A DNA stretch of 64,000 bases from positions 62,001 to 126,000 of the forward strand of contig NZ_DASVSF010000053.1 in NCBI RefSeq assembly GCF_036388275.1, in the 5' to 3' direction. Each line of letters begins with the position of its first letter. Position 1 is the stretch's first letter. Of this stretch, positions 1 to 9,363 are shown piece by piece. The translations under genes and the position numbers were made by a program. This DNA is from Longimicrobium sp. GTDB taxonomy: Bacteria; Gemmatimonadota; Gemmatimonadetes; Longimicrobiales; Longimicrobiaceae. The notes under the pieces are model-generated. The model had not been told where the DNA came from and did not search any database. It saw nothing but the letters and a program-made list of their open reading frames with translations.

Positions 1-88
1 GATCTACCTTGACCACCTCCGGCGCCTGCGCGTGTGCGGAACCGGCGATCGCGGCCGCGGCCACCGCGGCGAGCAGACGGAGCTTCAT
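1..88 (-). CDS. N-terminus of an exported protein (cut by window edge)
   Basis: Reading the minus strand from an ATG at 88, the frame gives MKLRLLAAVAAAAIAGSAHA followed by QAPEVVKVD and runs off the window. This is a textbook Sec signal peptide with two basic residues, an Ala/Leu core and an AHA-Q cleavage site. A GGAAA sequence lies about 9 nt upstream. It follows the ABC/M1 gene in the same direction with a 142-nt gap, so it could be co-transcribed. The mature protein is not in the window and no function can be given. Confidence 0.65.
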   Translation of the reverse strand, partial: MKLRLLAAVAAAAIAGSAHAQAPEVVKVD

Positions 89-230
89 GGGGTCGTTTCC
101 AGGGATGGGGGATGGAGCGAGCGGCCGTCTCTGCCCGCAGCGCGCAATCTGTGCACGAGCCGCCCCGTCCGACAAGGCGGGGCAGACCCGAGCGCTCGAT
201 TGCAGCGGCCCATCCCCGCGCGGGCGCCGT

Positions 231-3200
231 CTACCTCACCGGCAGCACGTTGTCCGCTGAGTTGCGGTCGATGTAGAAGTTGTAGGGGTCGATGCCGGCA
301 TGCGTCGGCTTGCGGTCGGTGACGAAGCGCAGCACCTGGCGGCCGGAGCGGATGGGGTGGCGCTCCAGCAGGACCACGTGCGACGCGGCGAACGCGTCCC
401 GGCCGGGCTCGGCGGTGAACAGGCCGATCTCGATGCGCTCGGCCAGCGGCGTCTCCGTCTCCCCACCCTTGCCATCGGCGTAGAACTTCTTCGCCAGCAC
501 CGGCACCGTCACGTCCCACCGGCCATCCGCGCGGCGCACCGCCGTGGGCGCCGTCACTTCCAGGTGGTACAGGGTGACGCGCTCGAAGAGGTCGGTGATC
601 AGCGCCTGCTCTTCCGGCGTGTTTGCCTCGGCGCGCAGGGCCGCGACCAGGTCCAGCGAGCGGGGGAACGGCGCACCCTTGAACGCGTAGCGGGTCAGCA
701 GCGTTCGCAGCGCCCGGTTGACCCTGTCCTCGCCCAGCCGCTCCTGCAGCAGGTACATCGCCATCGCGCCCTTGCGGTAGGTGACATGGTCCTGCCCCGT
801 CACGCGCGTGAGCGTCGGTTCCTCCCCCGCCGAATACTCCCGGCCCTCCAGGTAGCGGTCCAGCTCGTATTGCAGGTAGCGGCGCATGTAGTCCTTGCCG
901 CGCAGCTTCTTCATCACCATCTGCGCGGAATACTGGGACAGCGTCTCCGAGAGCAGCTCCCGCCCCTCCATGTCGGCGCCGACCACCTGGTGCGCCCAGT
1001 ACTGGTGCGCCAGCTCGTGCGCGGTGACGTACGACACGTAGTCGATCGTCTCCGGCGCGTCGAAATCGGCGGCGAAGCCCACGTCCTCCGAAAAGGGGAT
1101 GGTGCCGGGGAACGCCTGCGCGAATTCGTGATAGCCCGGGAACTCCACGATCCGCGCGTGGTCGAACGGATAGGGGCCGAAGTTCGCCTGGTAGTAGTCC
1201 AGCGAGGCCGCGAGCGCGTCGAGCATGCGCTCCACGTTCCACCCGTGCGCGGGATGATGGTAGACGGCCAGGTCCACGCCGGTGTGCAGACGGTGCTTCT
1301 CCGCGTAGCGGGCAGACTGGATGGAGAAGCGCGGATGGATCGGCACGCCCGAGACGAAGCGCGCGATGCGCCTGCCTCCGCGCACCACGTCCGACACGTT
1401 GTTGCCGGGCGCGAGCGGCGTCTGGTCAGCCGAGGTGGACACGGTGATGTCGGACTTCGCCCATCCACGCCCGTACGTGGTGTTCGCCGTCGCGGCAAGG
1501 TCTTCCAGCTTCGCGACGCCGGGCGCCTCCGGCAGGCCGTACCGGCGCCGCGTATCGGGATCCTGCAGCAGCCCGGCGCGGACCAGGCCGATGGTCGGCA
1601 TCAGGTGGGCCTCGGTGAGGAAGGTGCCGTTCTCCACGAGCCGGGTGAAGGTCGGCTGGTTGCGGAAGCCGCGGATCCAGAGCCGCGTCTCCCACGCCAT
1701 CACCCGCTCTTCGCCCGGCTGCATCGGCCGGTCCAGGCGATAGATGCGGTAGCCGAACCGCGCGTCGTCGCTGATCAGCCGCGCCCCGGAGATGGTCGCG
1801 CTCGCGAGCTGCAGGTCGCCGCCCAGGACGCGGACGTGGATGTCGGGAATCGGCTGCGACGTCAGGTTGCGGAGGCGGTAGCGGCCCTTCGTCACGGCGC
1901 GGCGCTCCTCCGGGTAGAGGGCGACGTCCAGCGTCAGGTCCACGATCCTCGGGTGAGCCAGCTCGGCGTATCGCCCGTACTTCTTTTCGAACGCGGCCGC
2001 GTGGGCCTCGTTCGCGCCCTGCGTCCGGTAGTCGTTGAGGACGTCGGTGTTGTAGAAGGCGTAGGCACCCGTCGCGGTGAACGTCAGCAGGGCCGCGGCG
2101 GCCACCCATCCCGCCGCACCCGCCAGGCGCCGCCGCGCGAGCCCCAGCCTGGGCCTCAGCCGGATCTCGGTGCCCCGCCTCCACAGCAGGTGCGCGGCGA
2201 CGAGAAGCAGCACGGCGAACGCGCCCCAGTACACGCGGAAGGTCCACGCGCCCACCCAGAACGAGCCGGCGCCGTTCATGTCCGTAAGCGGCATGCCGGG
2301 CGTGCCGCCGTACAGGAAAAGGTTGTGATCGACCGTGGTGTTCAGCTGCTGCCACGCCAGGAACACCACCATGATCGCCCATCCGACCGCCTTGTGCGGG
2401 CTGACCGCCTGGACGAAGATCGCCAGCGCCGCCAACAGCAGCATGTCCCACGTTCCCGGAAGCACGTGCCAGAGCAGGTACTTGCCCAGCTCCAGGTGCG
2501 TGTATCCCAGCGAGAGCTGCAGGACGACGGACGCGGCGACGCTCGTCAGCAGCATGGCCATCAGCACCAGCCCCATCGCCAGCGTCTTCGACACCACGAA
2601 CACCCAGTTGGGCATCGGCGCCGCGCCGACCAGCTCGTGCATCCTGCGGTCGCGTTCGCGCCAGACGAGCTCGCCCGCGTAGAAGATGGCCACGATCAGC
2701 GGCGTCATCCCCATGCCGTCGGCGATCTCGGGGATCATCGAGAGCGTGGTGGGATAGGTCGGGCGGCCGTCCGGGTCGCGCTGCGTGGTCAGCACGAGCA
2801 CGGTGATGTACAGCCCCCACGCCATCAGCACCACGAAGGCCGGGCTCAGCACCACCTGCTTGATCTCGAACCGCGTGCGCATCCACAGCATCGCCCGCAG
2901 CGCCGCATTCCCGTGCCGCGGCGCGGGAAGGGACACGCGATCCGCCACGGGCGGTGCTTCCACGGCCTCTCGTCCCGCGAGCTTCTGCATCTTCCGCTCG
3001 CGCTTCGACATCCCCTGGTCCGCGAAGCGGTAGACGGCGTGCGCGAGCGCCAGGCAGCCGATGGCGATCGCGATCCAGAGGAGGCGGTTGTAGAGCAGGG
3101 CGCCGCCGAACTCGGGGAGCGTCACGTTCCGCTCGGCCACCGTCCAGTACCGCGTGGCGTCGTTCAGCGCCCGCCCGCCGAACGGGTCCGCGAGGGCCGC

Positions 3201-3809
3201 CGCCGTCTGCAGCTGCGGCCGGTCGGCGAAGGCGCCCTCCAGGACGAAATAGGCGGAGACGAAGCCGATGACGCCCAGGTAGGAGCCCATCATCGACCGC
3301 GTGATCGTCGCCAGGGCGAAGAAGACGGCGGAGTGGACGAGGATGTTGGGCAGCCCGACCAGGAAGTAGCCGTAGAGCTGATCGAGGAGCCGATAGGGTC
3401 CCACGGTCGCGGGATCGGCCCACGGCATCAGCGATCCCAGCCAGATCCCCAGCGGCACCAGCAGCAGGCAGAGCGCCGCGACGGCGAACGCGCCCAGGAA
3501 GCGGCCGGCCAGGTACTCGAACTTGCTGATCCGCGTGGACCGCATGATGGGCCCGTAGCCGGTCTCGTCGTCGCGGATGACGGCGTTGGCGACGAAGGAG
3601 GTGGTCACGAACATGAAGAAGATCGAGACCATCAGGTAGTTCCGCAGCGTCGCGAAGGCCGCATTGTGCAGGAGGCCGCCCTCGGAGCCGAGTGGAAAGC
3701 CCATGCTGATGGAAACGAAGTACAGCGCGAAGACCGCCGCGGCGGAGACCCAGAGAAGCGGGTTGCGCAGCAGGTAGCGGAATTCGAAGCGGGCGATGTC
3801 GATGAGCAT
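231..3809 (-). CDS. ABC-2 permease fused to an M1-family metallopeptidase domain
   Basis: This 1192-residue membrane protein carries two ABC-2-type permease modules (about residues 1-265 and 310-585, each with several hydrophobic helices). A large extracytoplasmic region resembling M1 aminopeptidases follows from about residue 600. The zinc motif HELAHQYWAHQ lies near residue 930 and a downstream SETL supplies the likely third zinc ligand, so the peptidase site looks intact. The gene starts 9 nt after its ABC ATPase stops, giving a two-gene exporter unit. Family knowledge says only that such fusions pair with a dedicated ATPase; the substrate is unknown. A paralogous pair occurs at 37.3-41.8 kb. 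A peptide-processing exporter is one reading, but the sequence does not prove it. Confidence 0.9.
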   Translation of the reverse strand: MLIDIARFEFRYLLRNPLLWVSAAAVFALYFVSISMGFPLGSEGGLLHNAAFATLRNYLMVSIFFMFVTTSFVANAVIRDDETGYGPIMRSTRISKFEYLAGRFLGAFAVAALCLLLVPLGIWLGSLMPWADPATVGPYRLLDQLYGYFLVGLPNILVHSAVFFALATITRSMMGSYLGVIGFVSAYFVLEGAFADRPQLQTAAALADPFGGRALNDATRYWTVAERNVTLPEFGGALLYNRLLWIAIAIGCLALAHAVYRFADQGMSKRERKMQKLAGREAVEAPPVADRVSLPAPRHGNAALRAMLWMRTRFEIKQVVLSPAFVVLMAWGLYITVLVLTTQRDPDGRPTYPTTLSMIPEIADGMGMTPLIVAIFYAGELVWRERDRRMHELVGAAPMPNWVFVVSKTLAMGLVLMAMLLTSVAASVVLQLSLGYTHLELGKYLLWHVLPGTWDMLLLAALAIFVQAVSPHKAVGWAIMVVFLAWQQLNTTVDHNLFLYGGTPGMPLTDMNGAGSFWVGAWTFRVYWGAFAVLLLVAAHLLWRRGTEIRLRPRLGLARRRLAGAAGWVAAAALLTFTATGAYAFYNTDVLNDYRTQGANEAHAAAFEKKYGRYAELAHPRIVDLTLDVALYPEERRAVTKGRYRLRNLTSQPIPDIHVRVLGGDLQLASATISGARLISDDARFGYRIYRLDRPMQPGEERVMAWETRLWIRGFRNQPTFTRLVENGTFLTEAHLMPTIGLVRAGLLQDPDTRRRYGLPEAPGVAKLEDLAATANTTYGRGWAKSDITVSTSADQTPLAPGNNVSDVVRGGRRIARFVSGVPIHPRFSIQSARYAEKHRLHTGVDLAVYHHPAHGWNVERMLDALAASLDYYQANFGPYPFDHARIVEFPGYHEFAQAFPGTIPFSEDVGFAADFDAPETIDYVSYVTAHELAHQYWAHQVVGADMEGRELLSETLSQYSAQMVMKKLRGKDYMRRYLQYELDRYLEGREYSAGEEPTLTRVTGQDHVTYRKGAMAMYLLQERLGEDRVNRALRTLLTRYAFKGAPFPRSLDLVAALRAEANTPEEQALITDLFERVTLYHLEVTAPTAVRRADGRWDVTVPVLAKKFYADGKGGETETPLAERIEIGLFTAEPGRDAFAASHVVLLERHPIRSGRQVLRFVTDRKPTHAGIDPYNFYIDRNSADNVLPVR

Positions 3810-3818
3810 CGTCTTGCC

Positions 3819-4697
3819 TCAGGCCGCGCGGCGCGACTGCGCCAGCGTGGAGAAGTAGACGTCCTCCAGCCCGGCATCCACCGGGGCGAAGCCGTCGCGC
3901 GGATCCTGGTCGGCCAGCACGTGGACGATGGTGCGTCCGGCGAAGAGGCGCGTGGAGAGCACGTCGTACCGCTCGCGGCACGCGGACAGCTCGCCGCGGT
4001 CGATCACCTTCCTCCAGATTCGGCCGCGGGTGCGGAGGATGAGGTCCAGCGGCGCCCCCTCCAGCTGAACGCGCCCGTCCGCCAGCACGGCCATCCGCGG
4101 GCAGAGGTCCGACACGTCCTCCACGATGTGGGTGGAAAGGATCACCACCACGCTCTCGCCGATCTCCGCGAGCAGGTTCAGGAAGCGGTTGCGCTCCTCG
4201 GGATCCAGCCCGGCGGTGGGCTCGTCAACGATGATCAGCTCCGGGTTGCCGATCAGCGCCTGGGCAATGCCGAAGCGCTGCCGCATGCCGCCGGAGAAGC
4301 CGGCCAGCGACTTCTTGCGGACGCTCCACAGGTTTACCTGCTGCAGCAGGCTTTCGACCGTGGCCTTGCGATCGGCCGCGGAGGCGACGCCCTTCAGCAC
4401 GGCCATGTGATCCAGCATCTCGTACGCGGAAACGCGCGGGTACACGCCGAAGTCCTGCGGCAGGTAGCCCAGGGTGCGCCGCAGCTCCTCCGGCTCGGCG
4501 ATCACGTCCACGTCGCCGAAGCGGATGGCGCCCTCCGTCGGCGTCTGCAGCGTCGCGACCGTCCGCATCAGGGTAGACTTCCCCGCCCCGTTGGGTCCGA
4601 GAAGGCCGTACATGCCGCGCGGGATGGACAGCGTCACGTGGTCCAGGGCGCGCGTCCCGTTGGCGTACACGTGGCTGACGTCGAGAAGGTTCAGCAT
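3819..4697 (-). CDS. ABC transporter ATP-binding protein
   Basis: A 292-residue ATPase that powers the permease/M1 fusion directly downstream. It has Walker A GPNGAGKS (near residue 37), the signature FSGGMRQRFG, Walker B LIIVDEPTAGLD and the switch STHIVED. The length is normal for the DrrA/CcmA-like drug or lipid exporter ATPases, which usually end with a 60-80 residue C-terminal extension, as seen here. Start at 4697 fits the conserved N-terminus (MLNLLDVSHVYANG). It resembles the second ATPase at 40892-41797 along its length, including the C-terminal GRIWRKVI/GRIWRSVI and ED-VYF-TLA segments. Confidence 0.93.
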   Translation of the reverse strand: MLNLLDVSHVYANGTRALDHVTLSIPRGMYGLLGPNGAGKSTLMRTVATLQTPTEGAIRFGDVDVIAEPEELRRTLGYLPQDFGVYPRVSAYEMLDHMAVLKGVASAADRKATVESLLQQVNLWSVRKKSLAGFSGGMRQRFGIAQALIGNPELIIVDEPTAGLDPEERNRFLNLLAEIGESVVVILSTHIVEDVSDLCPRMAVLADGRVQLEGAPLDLILRTRGRIWRKVIDRGELSACRERYDVLSTRLFAGRTIVHVLADQDPRDGFAPVDAGLEDVYFSTLAQSRRAA

Positions 4698-5206
4698 CGA
4701 TTCTCCAGGAAGGGCATCGGCGGGCGGCAGGTGGATGGAGAGCGGTCCGCGTCGGCGATCATCCGCGCTCGATCAGGCTGATCGCAGCGGTGATCGACTC
4801 GCTGCCGCAAAGCTGCAGTGCCGTATCGAGTCTCGGAAGCCGCCATCCGCTGAACGGCAGATTGGGACGGTCGAATGGAGAATGCGGAGGTCGCCGGCAC
4901 GCCTGGGGGGCCCGAACACCCCGGCCCAGGTGTGGCGGGAAACGCGTCGCTGAAAGCGTTCGAGATCGGGCCGCGTCACGCGTGCGAATGACCGGCTGCC
5001 GGCAGCCAGCAGCGGCGCGGGACCCGCCTTAGCCGACTTTGCGCGCCCGTCGCGAACGTATACATTTGGAAGCCTGCTCCAGGGAGGAGGCCACGTCACA
5101 AAACGTCTGAAACCTCCCTCGTCGCGCTTGCGTTGGCCACCGCCGCCGCGGACGCGCAACGGGTTCGCAGGACTCGCCCCACCAGCACCATGACTCGGAG
5201 GTCGCT
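4698..5206. other. 509-bp divergent intergenic region
   Basis: This stretch separates the leftward ABC operon from the rightward peptidase gene, so it should carry both promoters. I see no convincing coding frame, hairpin or recognisable operator. The only useful signal is a GGAGG ribosome-binding site at 5197-5201, which supports the TTG start at 5207. Confidence 0.5.
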
Positions 5207-7063
5207 TTGCGCCGTGCCCCGCTGCTCCCCGCGCTCGTCGCCGCGCTAGTCGTCGCCTGTGATGGCGGCGCGCCGGTAGAGCCGACGCGGCCGGTCCACC
5301 TGACCTCCGTCGATACGCTCCGTCCCGGGCAGATCGTCCAGGTCCGCGGCTCCGGCCTCACCAGTCTGCGCTCGCTCCTGGTCGACGGCGTGGCGGCGAC
5401 GGAGATCGTCGCCCATTCCGACACCGTCGCCGAGTTCCGGGTGCCGTCCATGCGCGCCTGCGAAACCGACATGCGCGCGGTGAAGGTGTCGGCGCAGGGA
5501 TCGGCGCCGATCGGCGCGGTCGTACGCGTCCCGCCGAGCGTCTCGCTGCGCCCGGGCGAGTCACGCGTTCTCACGGAGGACGACCTGCGCTGTCTGCGCC
5601 TCCCGGCGGCCGACGAGGACTACGTGCTGAGCGCCGCCAACCTCGCCATGCCGACGGCGGAGGTGGAGTCCCCGCGGATGCTGGTCTCCGTCCGCCTTCT
5701 CGGCACCGGTGACGCCACCGCCCCGACGCTCGCCTCGTCCGACGCACGCGGACCGCTCGCACCATTCTCCGCACCCGGTGCCGGCACGCCGCTGGAGCCC
5801 GCGATGCCCGAACGGAGCGCGCTGACGGGCACCTACTCGCAGGCGCCGGTACCCTTCGATCCGCGCTATGCGACGGCGGTCGCCGGGGACACGCTGCGCT
5901 TCGTAGACTGGCACTCCGGGAAGCCGGGAATCTGCCATCTGCCGGCGGAATCGGTGCCCAGCTTCCCGGCGAAGGTCGTCGCCGTCTCGGGCCAGGTCGT
6001 CGTCGTCGTCGATCTGCGGCACCCGTCGGCCGCGGCGTTCCTCGACCCGGCGACGAACGGCTGGCTGCGCGATGCGGCGGCGATGGCCAACCGATGGCTG
6101 CTGCCGACGATGCGCTCGGTCTTCGCGGACGACTTCCGGCCTCCCGCCGGGGGCGGCGGCCGCTTCTACGTGCTGCTCGGCTCTCTCTCGATGGGCCTTG
6201 GCTTCGCCTACGACGGTCCGCTGCCCACCGTGAACGTCGCGAGCCAGGTCCACTGCCCGCGCGCCTCCGAGATGGTGGTCAGCCTGCACAGCGCCGATCG
6301 GTTCGCGCTGCCGCAGAACCAGAACGCGAGCTTCGTGGCAGGGGTGTTCCTTCACGAGTACGCCCACAACGCCGACCTGCTGACCAGCCGCCGCGACCGC
6401 ACGGCCAGCATCCTGAACGAGGGGCTGGCCACGCTCGCGCAGGAAACGGCCAGCCGCATCGCCTCGGGGCAGCCGCTCCACGCGCGTCACTCGGGTGTCG
6501 GCGGCGACGCACCGGCGAGCTTCGAAGGCGCGCTCGGCATGTGGGGCACACAGCCGGCGCTCGGGCCCTGGCAGAGCAACGGCCGCTACGGCGCGAATGC
6601 GCGCATGCTCCTCTTCCTGCGCGAGCTGGCGGGCGAGGCATCGGTCGATCACGGGCGCCGGCCGACGCTGTACCAGCGCCTCATCTACGCGCCGGTCGAC
6701 TGGCTCGATCGCCCGGCCGTCATCGCCCACATCACCTCGGTCCTCGGCATCGGCTACGCCGACCTGACCGACCGGCAGGCGCTCGCCAGCGTCACCGCCG
6801 GGCTCATCGACCCGGGCGTCGTGCACGACCTGCCCCGCTACACCTCGTGGGACCACTCCGAGCGTGCTCGCCTGTCGGGCCCGCTTTCGGCGGGTTTTTC
6901 CGGCCGCGCCAGCCGCCGCGCCGGCGGCGAACACACCCTCGCGGCCGCGGACGGCGGCCACGCGGCGCTGTACCTGATGGGAGACGGGCCACGCGGGATC
7001 TCGCTGGAGCTCGTGTCGATGGCGCCGGCGGCGCGCATCGTCCGGCTGACCCGGCTGCGCTGA
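5207..7063 (+). CDS. Lipoprotein with IPT/TIG-like N-terminus and HExxH peptidase-like domain
   Basis: A 618-residue exported protein starting at TTG 5207, chosen because GGAGG sits 5 nt upstream and the next residues form a lipoprotein signal peptide ending LVVACDGG. Residues 30-110 resemble an IPT/TIG-like immunoglobulin module (LRPGQIVQVRGSGL). Near residue 380 the motif FLHEYAHNADL gives an HExxH zinc site, followed by a helix containing LNEGLATLAQE whose Glu could be the third ligand. The overall plan resembles secreted gluzincin-like peptidases, but I do not recognise the family with certainty. It stands alone on the plus strand. Confidence 0.8.
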   Translation: MRRAPLLPALVAALVVACDGGAPVEPTRPVHLTSVDTLRPGQIVQVRGSGLTSLRSLLVDGVAATEIVAHSDTVAEFRVPSMRACETDMRAVKVSAQGSAPIGAVVRVPPSVSLRPGESRVLTEDDLRCLRLPAADEDYVLSAANLAMPTAEVESPRMLVSVRLLGTGDATAPTLASSDARGPLAPFSAPGAGTPLEPAMPERSALTGTYSQAPVPFDPRYATAVAGDTLRFVDWHSGKPGICHLPAESVPSFPAKVVAVSGQVVVVVDLRHPSAAAFLDPATNGWLRDAAAMANRWLLPTMRSVFADDFRPPAGGGGRFYVLLGSLSMGLGFAYDGPLPTVNVASQVHCPRASEMVVSLHSADRFALPQNQNASFVAGVFLHEYAHNADLLTSRRDRTASILNEGLATLAQETASRIASGQPLHARHSGVGGDAPASFEGALGMWGTQPALGPWQSNGRYGANARMLLFLRELAGEASVDHGRRPTLYQRLIYAPVDWLDRPAVIAHITSVLGIGYADLTDRQALASVTAGLIDPGVVHDLPRYTSWDHSERARLSGPLSAGFSGRASRRAGGEHTLAAADGGHAALYLMGDGPRGISLELVSMAPAARIVRLTRLR

Positions 7064-7386
7064 GCGGCTGCCCCGGTGGCTACCCAGGCGAACAGCACGC
7101 CGCGCGGCGGAACGACGGGACGGCGCGTTGGGTACGCTCCGCCGTCGTTCGTACCGGCGCGTGCGCGAGCGGGGGCCTGGGCTCCCTCGTGTTGCCATCC
7201 ACAATTAGTTGACTTAATCTGACGGGACACTCGTGAGGAGGTACCACCAATCCCGTCGTACGGACGAGGACGCCGGCCGACCGTCCGGCCGTGTCCTGCA
7301 GAACGCTCGATCGAGGCAGCCGGCGGATGAAAACGACGCGGTCACGCTCGTGATCCCGGGCACTCACCCTCCACCAGGAAGATCGT
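7064..7386. other. 323-bp intergenic region, no gene seen
   Basis: GC-rich spacer with one AT-richer patch at about 7198-7220 that could hold a promoter for the downstream aldo/keto-reductase-like gene (TTGACT at 7209). No matching -10 element is clear. No ORF here has a credible start or composition. Confidence 0.35.
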
Positions 7387-8657
7387 ATGCTCAACCGTCG
7401 TAAATTCCTCGGAATCGCGGCCGGCGCCAGCGCCGCGGTGGCGCTCACGCCGCGGCTGCTCCGTGCACTCCAGCCGGGCGCAACGCTCATTCAGCGGGCT
7501 ATTCCGTCCTCCGGTGAGACGGTCCCGGTCATCGGACTCTCGTTCTCGAACCACGCGGGGTGCGCGGATCCCGCCGCGCTCAAGGAGGTCCTCAGGACGT
7601 TCGCCGACAACGGCGCCCGGGTCTACGACGCGCAGCATGGCAACGCGGCCGCGGAGCAGTTCCACGCCGCGGCCGCGAACGAGCTCGGGATTCAGAACCA
7701 GCTCTTCTGGTCGACGCGGGGTACCCCCCCCGGCCCGGCGCAGCTCGGCCCCGGCGCCGTGAAAGCCCACGTCGACACGCTGCTGGCGAGGCTCAGGGTG
7801 GCCCGGCTCGACCTGGTCATGCTGCCCCCCCAGGGCGACCCGATGCACCTCGCCGCCCTGAAGGAGGAGAAGGCGGCGGGCGCGTCCGGTACATCGGCGT
7901 GCAGGTGATCGCCGACGCCGTGTATCCCCAGCTCGAGGCGGTCATGCGCAGCGAGCCGATCGACTTCATCGGCGTCGACTACGACATCGGCAATCGCGCG
8001 CGCGTCGAAGACACGATCCTGCCGCTCGCCCTGGAGCGGAAGATCGGCGTGATGGCGTTCTTTCCCTTCGGCAACGCGGGGGGAGCCAGCTGCACCGCCA
8101 GCGGCACCAGTCTCTTCTCGCGCGTCGCCAACCGCCCCCTTCCGGCATGGGCCGCCGAGTTCGACGCCCAGACCTGGGCGCAGTTCTTCCTCAAGTACGT
8201 CATCAGCCACCCGGCCGTCACCGTGGCCCGTGTGGGAACGACCAAGGCGACGCACATGCTCGACAACATCGGCGGCGGCATCGGCCGGCTGCCCGACGAG
8301 GCGACGCGCCGGCGCATGGCGGAGCTGATCGACTCGTTTCCGCAGGCAACGCTCGCGGCTCCGCCGCACGCCGGCCACGGGCCCCCGGGCTCGCTCGTGC
8401 TGCCGGCGGCCGTCCTCGACCGCTACGTGGGCGAGTACAGGACGTCGGGCGGGACCCTCCTGAACTTCCGCCGCTACGGGACGATGCTGGTGGCGAAGGT
8501 GGGCAGCAATCCCGACATCGTCATCTACGGGCGCTCGGAAACCCGCTTTCAGCTGGGCCGGGATTTCATCGAGTTCCAGCTCGACGGCACCGGAAAGGCC
8601 ACCGGTCTGATCCATGAGCAGGGCAGCCAGAAGGTCCAGGCATCACGCATCCGCTGA
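7387..8657 (+). pseudogene. Tat-exported aldo/keto-reductase-like protein, single-base frameshift
   Basis: The ATG at 7387 follows AGGAAG and begins a twin-arginine signal (NRRKFLGIAAG). The TIM-barrel-like reading breaks at 7878-7881: LKEEKAAG in the first frame continues as RVRYIGVQVIADAVYP in the frame two positions on. One missing base in the G run would restore a single product of about 420 residues. The usual AKR tetrad looks altered: DAQHG replaces D-x-x-x-YG, STRG replaces the Lys strand, and LPPQG replaces the His motif. A C-terminal YVGEY domain resembles those of the next gene and of the serine hydrolase at 26 kb. The shift may be a real lesion or a sequencing error. If intact, it is probably not a standard reductase. 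Confidence 0.7.
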
Positions 8658-8675
8658 GAAGAGGAAGGATCGGAA

Positions 8676-9338
8676 ATGAACAACCGTCAATCCACCGGGA
8701 TCGCCGCAGGTGTGCTCGCGCTCGCCATGGCGGCCGGGCCCTTGGAGGCACAGGCACCCGTGCGCGTTCCCAGGTCGGTGCTCGAGCGGTACGTGGGCGA
8801 GTATGGCCAGGACGGGAACACCATCAAGATCCTCCTCCAGGGAGACACGCTGATCCGGGAGCAACCGGGACAGCGGCATGCCTTCGTGCCAATCTCCGAA
8901 ACCCTGTTCAGGATCGGCGCCATCCTCACGACGGAGTTCGTGATCGACCCGGCGGGCGGGGTGACGCAAATCGTCAGCGACGGCGTGGGCTTCGAGGCTC
9001 GGCTCCCCCGCAAGGGGTCTCCCGCGCCGCCGCCGCCGCCACCGCCCGCCGCGGTGCGTGTTCCCAGGCCGGTGCTGGAGCGGTACGTGGGCACGTACGA
9101 ATACATCCCGGGGCAGATGGGCCGAAACGATCTCACCGTCGTGGTCCGCCTCGAGGGAGACACGCTGATCCGGGAGGGAACGGGACCGGCGGCGATCCTC
9201 ACGCCCATCTCGGAGACCCGGTTCAGGGTGGGCGACACGTCACTGGTGACGGAGTTCGTGGTCGACGAGGCCGGGGTGACGCAGGTCATGGGCACCGGCT
9301 TCCAGCAGCTGCTGGCCCGTCTCCGGCCGCAGCGCTGA
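8676..9338 (+). CDS. Secreted protein with two tandem YVGEY-type domains
   Basis: A 220-residue protein with a Sec signal (GVLALAMAAGPLEAQA) and two copies of one module joined by a proline-rich linker (PAPPPPPPPAAVRVP). Copy 1 begins VPRSVLERYVGEYGQDG and copy 2 VPRPVLERYVGTYEYIPG. Both share GDTLIRE, PISET.FR.G and TEFV-D. The module resembles the C-terminal domain of the preceding AKR-like protein and the DUF3471-like tail of the serine hydrolase at 26013-27467. It lies 18 nt after the AKR-like gene, with AGGAAGGA before the ATG, so the two are likely one operon. A ligand-binding role is a guess. Confidence 0.8.
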   Translation: MNNRQSTGIAAGVLALAMAAGPLEAQAPVRVPRSVLERYVGEYGQDGNTIKILLQGDTLIREQPGQRHAFVPISETLFRIGAILTTEFVIDPAGGVTQIVSDGVGFEARLPRKGSPAPPPPPPPAAVRVPRPVLERYVGTYEYIPGQMGRNDLTVVVRLEGDTLIREGTGPAAILTPISETRFRVGDTSLVTEFVVDEAGVTQVMGTGFQQLLARLRPQR

Positions 9339-9363
9339 TCCCTGGGAGGGAGACGAGCTCGAG

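Noticed and set aside
300..4781. A 1493-codon plus-strand open frame antisense to the ABC/M1 operon
   Set aside because: Composition is His/Arg/Gln-rich shadow of the real minus-strand frames; both real genes have full domain motifs on the opposite strand.
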